Shown piece after piece: positions 33,332 to 36,056 of a stretch of 36,056 nt of DNA. Each line of letters starts with the position of its first letter. Position 1 is the stretch's first letter. Origin of the DNA: Bacilli bacterium (lineage in GTDB: Bacteria; Bacillota_I; Bacilli_A; RF39; UBA660); contig CAAETG010000017.1 of NCBI GenBank assembly GCA_900758895.1, positions 1-36,056 on the forward strand, in the 5' to 3' direction. A program made the translations under genes and the position numbers. The notes beneath the pieces are model-generated. The model did no database searches. It was not told the DNA's origin and saw only the letters and a program-made list of their open reading frames with translations.

Positions 33332-33874
33332 ATGAGATTTGATTATTATAAATTAGCAAAAATTTTAAAGGACAGAAGAAATCAATTAAAACTTACAATA
33401 AGAGATATTGAAGATTTAATTGATGTAAGTCATAGTGAAATATCACGAATTGAAAATGGTTTTAAGCCAAAAATTGATGTAGTAACTTTAATAAAATTAT
33501 GCGAAATTTTAGATTTGGATTTTGTGAATTTATTAAAAGAAACTAATTATTTAGTTGGTAAAAATTTTAGAAAGAGAGGAATGGAAAGTATGAAAAAGTT
33601 TAAAGTTTTAGTACAAAAATCAAAACAAATTGAAATGGAAGTTGGAGCAGAAAGTGAAGAAAAAGCAGTTGAAATGGTAGATGAAATTTTAAATGAAGTA
33701 GATTTATTTGAGTTAGATGGAATGGAAATTGCAAATGAATTTACTGAAATGGAAATTGAAGAAGTTGAAGATGATAATGAAGAAATCGAGGAAGAATTTA
33801 CAGAAGAAACTAATGAAAAATGTTGTAAAAATTGCCCATATTTTTGTTCAGAATGTGGAAGATGTTTACTTTAA
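33332..33874 (+). CDS. XRE HTH fused to DpnD-like and Cys-cluster region
   Basis: 180 residues. Residues 1-68 form a Cro/C1 helix-turn-helix (KLTIRDIEDLIDVSHSEISRIENG). Residues 87-115 repeat the strand-loop-strand-helix plan of the small protein at 23465 (MKKFKVLVQKSKQIEMEV). A long acidic stretch then leads to a C-terminal CCKNCPYFCSECGRC cluster (six Cys), probably metal-binding. An internal ATG at 33590 is preceded by AGAGAGGA at nine bases, so the C-terminal 94 residues could also be made alone. It looks like two formerly separate genes joined. Possible relaxosome or transfer regulator; inference only. Confidence 0.75.
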   Translation: MRFDYYKLAKILKDRRNQLKLTIRDIEDLIDVSHSEISRIENGFKPKIDVVTLIKLCEILDLDFVNLLKETNYLVGKNFRKRGMESMKKFKVLVQKSKQIEMEVGAESEEKAVEMVDEILNEVDLFELDGMEIANEFTEMEIEEVEDDNEEIEEEFTEETNEKCCKNCPYFCSECGRCLL

Positions 33875-33915
33875 GAACAGGCTATCTTCAAGAAAGGTAT
33901 GTCCTAGCCAGCACT

Positions 33916-33959
33916 GAATATATACTCCCGTATATATTCGTATGTGGGGAAAGTCCCCA
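33916..33959. other. Candidate origin of transfer (oriT)
   Basis: GAATATATAC (33916-33925), spacer TCCC, GTATATATTC (33930-33939): a perfect 10-bp inverted repeat. Six bases later TGGGGA (33945-33950), AAG, TCCCCA (33954-33959): a perfect 6-bp GC-rich hairpin. The stretch lies in the non-coding 173 bases before the DUF3789 and mobC genes, where MOBP-type elements place oriT. The nick site cannot be named. Confidence 0.45.
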
Positions 33960-33978
33960 AACCTCTTATGAGAATATC

Positions 33979-34014
33979 AGAGCCAATATTTAAAAATATG
34001 TTGGCTCTTTTTCT
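33979..34014 (+). terminator. Intrinsic terminator
   Basis: AGAGCCAA (33979-33986) and TTGGCTCT (34001-34008) form a perfect 8-bp stem, with further ATATT/AATAT pairing inside, followed by TTTTTC. It closes the regulator/primase transcript just downstream of the candidate oriT. Confidence 0.8.
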
Positions 34015-34047
34015 TATTAAAAAATATGAGAGAAAGGAAAATGAAAT

Positions 34048-34203
34048 ATGAAAGAATTATTATTTTTTATAATGGGTTTGATCATTGGTGGTTTATCAAT
34101 GACAACTCTTATGTGTTGTTTACAGATTAACAGAATAAATGAAATGGAAGCAAAATGTGCAGAGTTAGAAAAAGCAAATACGGAGGTGCAAGATGAGAAA
34201 TAG
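34048..34203 (+). CDS. DUF3789-type small membrane protein
   Basis: 51 residues from ATG 34048 after GAGAAAGGAAAATG. One N-terminal membrane helix with GLIIGGLSMTTLMCC, then QINRINEMEAKCAELEKA, a short cytoplasmic coiled tail. The helix-Gly-Gly-Met/Cys-Cys and INR pattern is that of DUF3789, a tiny protein found just before mobC in Clostridial conjugative elements. It overlaps mobC by 11 bases and carries mobC's Shine-Dalgarno (CGGAGGTG), so translation is coupled. Confidence 0.72.
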   Translation: MKELLFFIMGLIIGGLSMTTLMCCLQINRINEMEAKCAELEKANTEVQDEK

Positions 34204-34522
34204 AAATATAAAAAAACAAGTATGGCTTAATAGAGAAGAAGCAACACAATTAAAAAAGAAAGCAAAGAAAGTTGGACTTAATGAATCGGAGTTATTAAGA
34301 AACTTGATTATAGGTTTTGAGCCGAGAGAAAAACCGGGCGAAGAATTTTATGACACAATGAAAGAGATGAGAGCAATAGGAAATAATCTTAATCAAATTG
34401 CAAGAAAAGCACACTCACTTAATTTCATTGATGAGCCACTATATAGAAAAGAAGCAGAAAAGTGGAATCAGTTTATGCTTAAAGTAAAAAAAGAATATTT
34501 ACTACCGAAAGAAAATAAATAA
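34193..34522 (+). CDS. mobC: Mobilization relaxosome protein MobC
   Basis: 109 residues. The N-terminal ribbon-helix-helix-like part (KKQVWLNREEATQLKKKAKKVGLNESELLRNLI, in two blocks) is followed by the conserved MobC motif MREMRAIGNNLNQIARKA (here MKEMRAIGNNLNQIARKA, residues 58-75) and a helical tail. MobC binds near oriT, opens the DNA and assists the relaxase. CGGAGGTG precedes the ATG. The relaxase gene that normally follows, often overlapping, is not there: the next gene is a DUF7010 membrane protein with its own promoter. Confidence 0.93.
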   Translation: MRNRNIKKQVWLNREEATQLKKKAKKVGLNESELLRNLIIGFEPREKPGEEFYDTMKEMRAIGNNLNQIARKAHSLNFIDEPLYRKEAEKWNQFMLKVKKEYLLPKENK

Positions 34523-34568
34523 TACCACTACAATATTCTCCAATAGTATAGATTATTTTTTGTTTTAA

Positions 34569-34577
34569 TGATATAAT
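34569..34577 (+). promoter_or_regulatory. Extended -10 promoter of the DUF7010 gene
   Basis: TGA-TATAAT (34569-34577) about 50 bases before the ATG, with only a weak -35 (TAGATT, 34549-34554). It shows that this gene is transcribed separately from mobC. Confidence 0.5.
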
Positions 34578-34627
34578 TAGCACAACAAACAAATCGTTAA
34601 ATAGTAATGTGTAGAGAGGATTAGAAA

Positions 34628-35167
34628 ATGAATTTAGAACAATTAAAAAAAGATTGCATAAAAAAACAAAAGAAAGGTATCCATTTTATTCTTGCGTCAA
34701 TAGTAATATGGACTATGGTTTTAATGGTACAATTAACAAGTTTTCCTATATTAACAAAAAATCTATTAACATTTTGTTGTATAGCACCATTATTGCCAAT
34801 ATCGTTTTTAATATCCAAAATATTGAAAATACAATTTCAAGATAAAAGTAATCCATTAAATAATTTAGGTATATTATTTTCTGCAAATCAAATGATATAT
34901 CTTTTAATAGCAATGTGGGTTTATCCTACATTGCCAGATAAAATGTTAATGGTTATTGCTATGATTTTTGGAGCTCATTTATTACCTTATGGTTGGTTAT
35001 ATAATTCAAAATCATATATGGCATTGTCAATAATTATTCCAATATTATCTCTAATAGTTGGTTTGAATTTTGCAAGTTATATTCTTGCAATGATGATGAT
35101 AGTAATAGAAATAATATTTAGTGTACTTTTATTATTTGAAAATAAGAAAATAGGAAATAATAGTTAG
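34628..35167 (+). CDS. DUF7010-like polytopic membrane protein
   Basis: 179 residues after GAGAGGATTAGAAA. A basic cytoplasmic start (EQLKKDCIKKQKKG) leads into five or six hydrophobic helices over residues 20-170. The GAHLLPYGWLYNSKSYMAL segment around 120-138 matches the conserved core I associate with DUF7010. Function unknown. It stands alone behind its own promoter in the place where a relaxase gene would be expected, so it is probably cargo or part of a different insertion. Confidence 0.7.
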   Translation: MNLEQLKKDCIKKQKKGIHFILASIVIWTMVLMVQLTSFPILTKNLLTFCCIAPLLPISFLISKILKIQFQDKSNPLNNLGILFSANQMIYLLIAMWVYPTLPDKMLMVIAMIFGAHLLPYGWLYNSKSYMALSIIIPILSLIVGLNFASYILAMMMIVIEIIFSVLLLFENKKIGNNS

Positions 35168-35304
35168 ATAAATAGTAATTTATCGAGATGTAAAGTTTTG
35201 GTTGCAATTTAAAAAGTATTGCAAAATTATAAAAGTGCAACTAAAAGTTGATAGAAAAAATCACTCATTTAATCTAAGATTGAACTTGAAAGGAGGAACA
35301 TCTA

Positions 35305-36056
35305 ATGAAGTTTGGCGAAAATTTATATAATTTAAGAAAAAAACAAAAAATTAGCCAAGAAAAATTGGCAGAGAAAATTGGAGTGTCAAGACAAAGTGTT
35401 TCAAAATGGGAGAATGGAACTGCATATCCAGAAATGAACAGAATATTTGAACTTTGTAAAATATTTCACTGCAAATTAAATGATCTAGTTAATGATAATA
35501 TTTTAGATTTTGATTCATTAGATAAAGAAGTAAAAATGAGTGTCGTAAAATTTAATAAGGAAAAACAGAACAAATTAAAAATAGTAAGTAAAACTATTTC
35601 AATTTTTTCAAAAATATTACAAGTTATAACCATAATTATTAGTGCAGTAATGATTATGAGTATGCTATTTATTCCGTCAGTAATAAATAATACAAATGTG
35701 GACAATGGAAGTATTATAGTAGCAGATAAAAATGTAATGGAATTTAATTTAGACCAAATGACAACTAACACAATAGTAAATGTATTTGAAGAGCATTCTA
35801 AATTAGAAATTATATTGTATACAGAGATTATTATGATATGTCTAACTATTTCTGTTATGATAATTTCATTTGCAATGTTATATCTTGCAAAATTGTTTGA
35901 TAGTATAAGTAAAGGAGATACACCATTTACTTTAGAAAATTTAAAAAACATAAAAAGAGTAGCAATATTATTTATATCATATTTAATATTCCCAGATGTA
36001 TCAGGGACATTGTTTCAATGGATTACAAAGATAGATATGAATATTGATTATGAAAT
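35305..36056 (+). CDS. XRE regulator with membrane domain (DUF2975-like), 3' partial
   Basis: The frame is open from ATG 35305 (GAAAGGAGGAACATCT upstream) to the window end, 250 residues. Residues 1-65 are a helix-turn-helix: KFGENLYNLRKKQKISQEKL, AEKIGVSRQSVSKWENG, with the usual YPEMNRIFELCKIF tail. Hydrophobic helices lie around 106-128 and 171-193 with an extracellular loop between. SKGDTPFTLENLKNIKRVA near 203-221 is the DUF2975 hallmark. A final helix begins at about 222. Membrane-tethered XRE regulators like this often control a neighbouring transporter or membrane gene; the DUF7010 gene upstream or genes beyond the window are candidates. Confidence 0.85.
   Translation, partial: MKFGENLYNLRKKQKISQEKLAEKIGVSRQSVSKWENGTAYPEMNRIFELCKIFHCKLNDLVNDNILDFDSLDKEVKMSVVKFNKEKQNKLKIVSKTISIFSKILQVITIIISAVMIMSMLFIPSVINNTNVDNGSIIVADKNVMEFNLDQMTTNTIVNVFEEHSKLEIILYTEIIMICLTISVMIISFAMLYLAKLFDSISKGDTPFTLENLKNIKRVAILFISYLIFPDVSGTLFQWITKIDMNIDYE

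Noticed and set aside
33717..33917. A 66-codon frame inside the HTH/Cys-cluster gene
   Set aside because: Lys-rich shadow of the acidic stretch in the real frame, with no start signal.
35200..35208. GGTTGCAAT, an inverted copy of the ATTGCAACC core of the left-edge repeats
   Set aside because: Only nine bases match with no flanking agreement; this is expected by chance in tens of kilobases of AT-rich DNA.
1..36056. CRISPR arrays, tRNA or rRNA genes, insertion-sequence ends
   Set aside because: No regularly spaced repeat-spacer pattern, no cloverleaf or rRNA signatures, and no transposase or terminal inverted repeats were seen by reading. A tRNAscan or ISfinder run was not possible.

Overview
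The window is AT-rich Bacillota DNA using the standard code (UGA is a stop, e.g. at 12482-12484 and 20161-20163). The block ruvX, DUF1292 gene, mltG, trmR, trhP1, trhP2, greA matches the yrrK-yrzB-yrrL-yrrM-yrrN-yrrO-(udk)-greA order of Bacillus subtilis. Together with the low GC and strong intrinsic terminators, this points to a Bacilli-type, probably uncultured gut, Firmicute. The sequence alone does not give genus or species.

Region 1 (2-3161), surface and envelope. This holds the 3' end of a surface protein whose C-terminus contains a 110-base, adenine-poor, GC-rich patch resembling the variable region of a diversity-generating retroelement target. It is followed by three consecutive hairpins, an FtsW/RodA-type glycan polymerase and a membrane-anchored protein with three InlB-type B-repeats.

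Region 2 (3183-8418), central metabolism. Acetate kinase, a DHH phosphodiesterase with an awkward start codon, and pyruvate phosphate dikinase. A free-standing ~160-nt RNA unit then follows, with its own promoter, two 41-nt repeats that fold into AYGGAU-loop hairpins with compensatory changes, and a terminator. I read it as a TwoAYGGAY-motif RNA.

Region 3 (8458-15662), housekeeping. Three small membrane proteins, then a tightly packed operon for DNA processing (ruvX), septal murein cleavage (mltG), tRNA U34 hydroxylation and methylation (trhP1, trhP2, trmR) and transcript cleavage (greA). L19 (rplS), signal peptidase I (lepB) and a GNAT acetyltransferase follow. Several promoters here share an extended -10 (TGn) form.

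Region 4 (about 15695-36056), a horizontally acquired island. A RhuM-family protein sits at the edge, followed by a repeat-bearing non-coding stretch. Then come ParA and ParB, a membrane-anchored Glu-rich protein, a thioester/Cna-B adhesin (frameshifted at an A8 run) with its sortase, and three small conserved-type ORFs. Next is a 2452-residue polyvalent ArdC-like/DNA methylase/SNF2 helicase protein, inside which a TnpV-type gene is encoded in a second frame. The rest is small XRE regulators, a TOPRIM primase-like protein, an HTH/Cys-cluster fusion, a candidate oriT, a DUF3789 protein and MobC. The gene set resembles Tn1549-type Clostridial conjugative elements, but no relaxase, type IV secretion gene or integrase lies in the window. 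A DUF7010 membrane protein and an XRE-membrane regulator stand where the relaxase would be expected. The island reads as a remodelled or degraded mobilizable element specialised in a surface adhesin. Its right end is outside the window.
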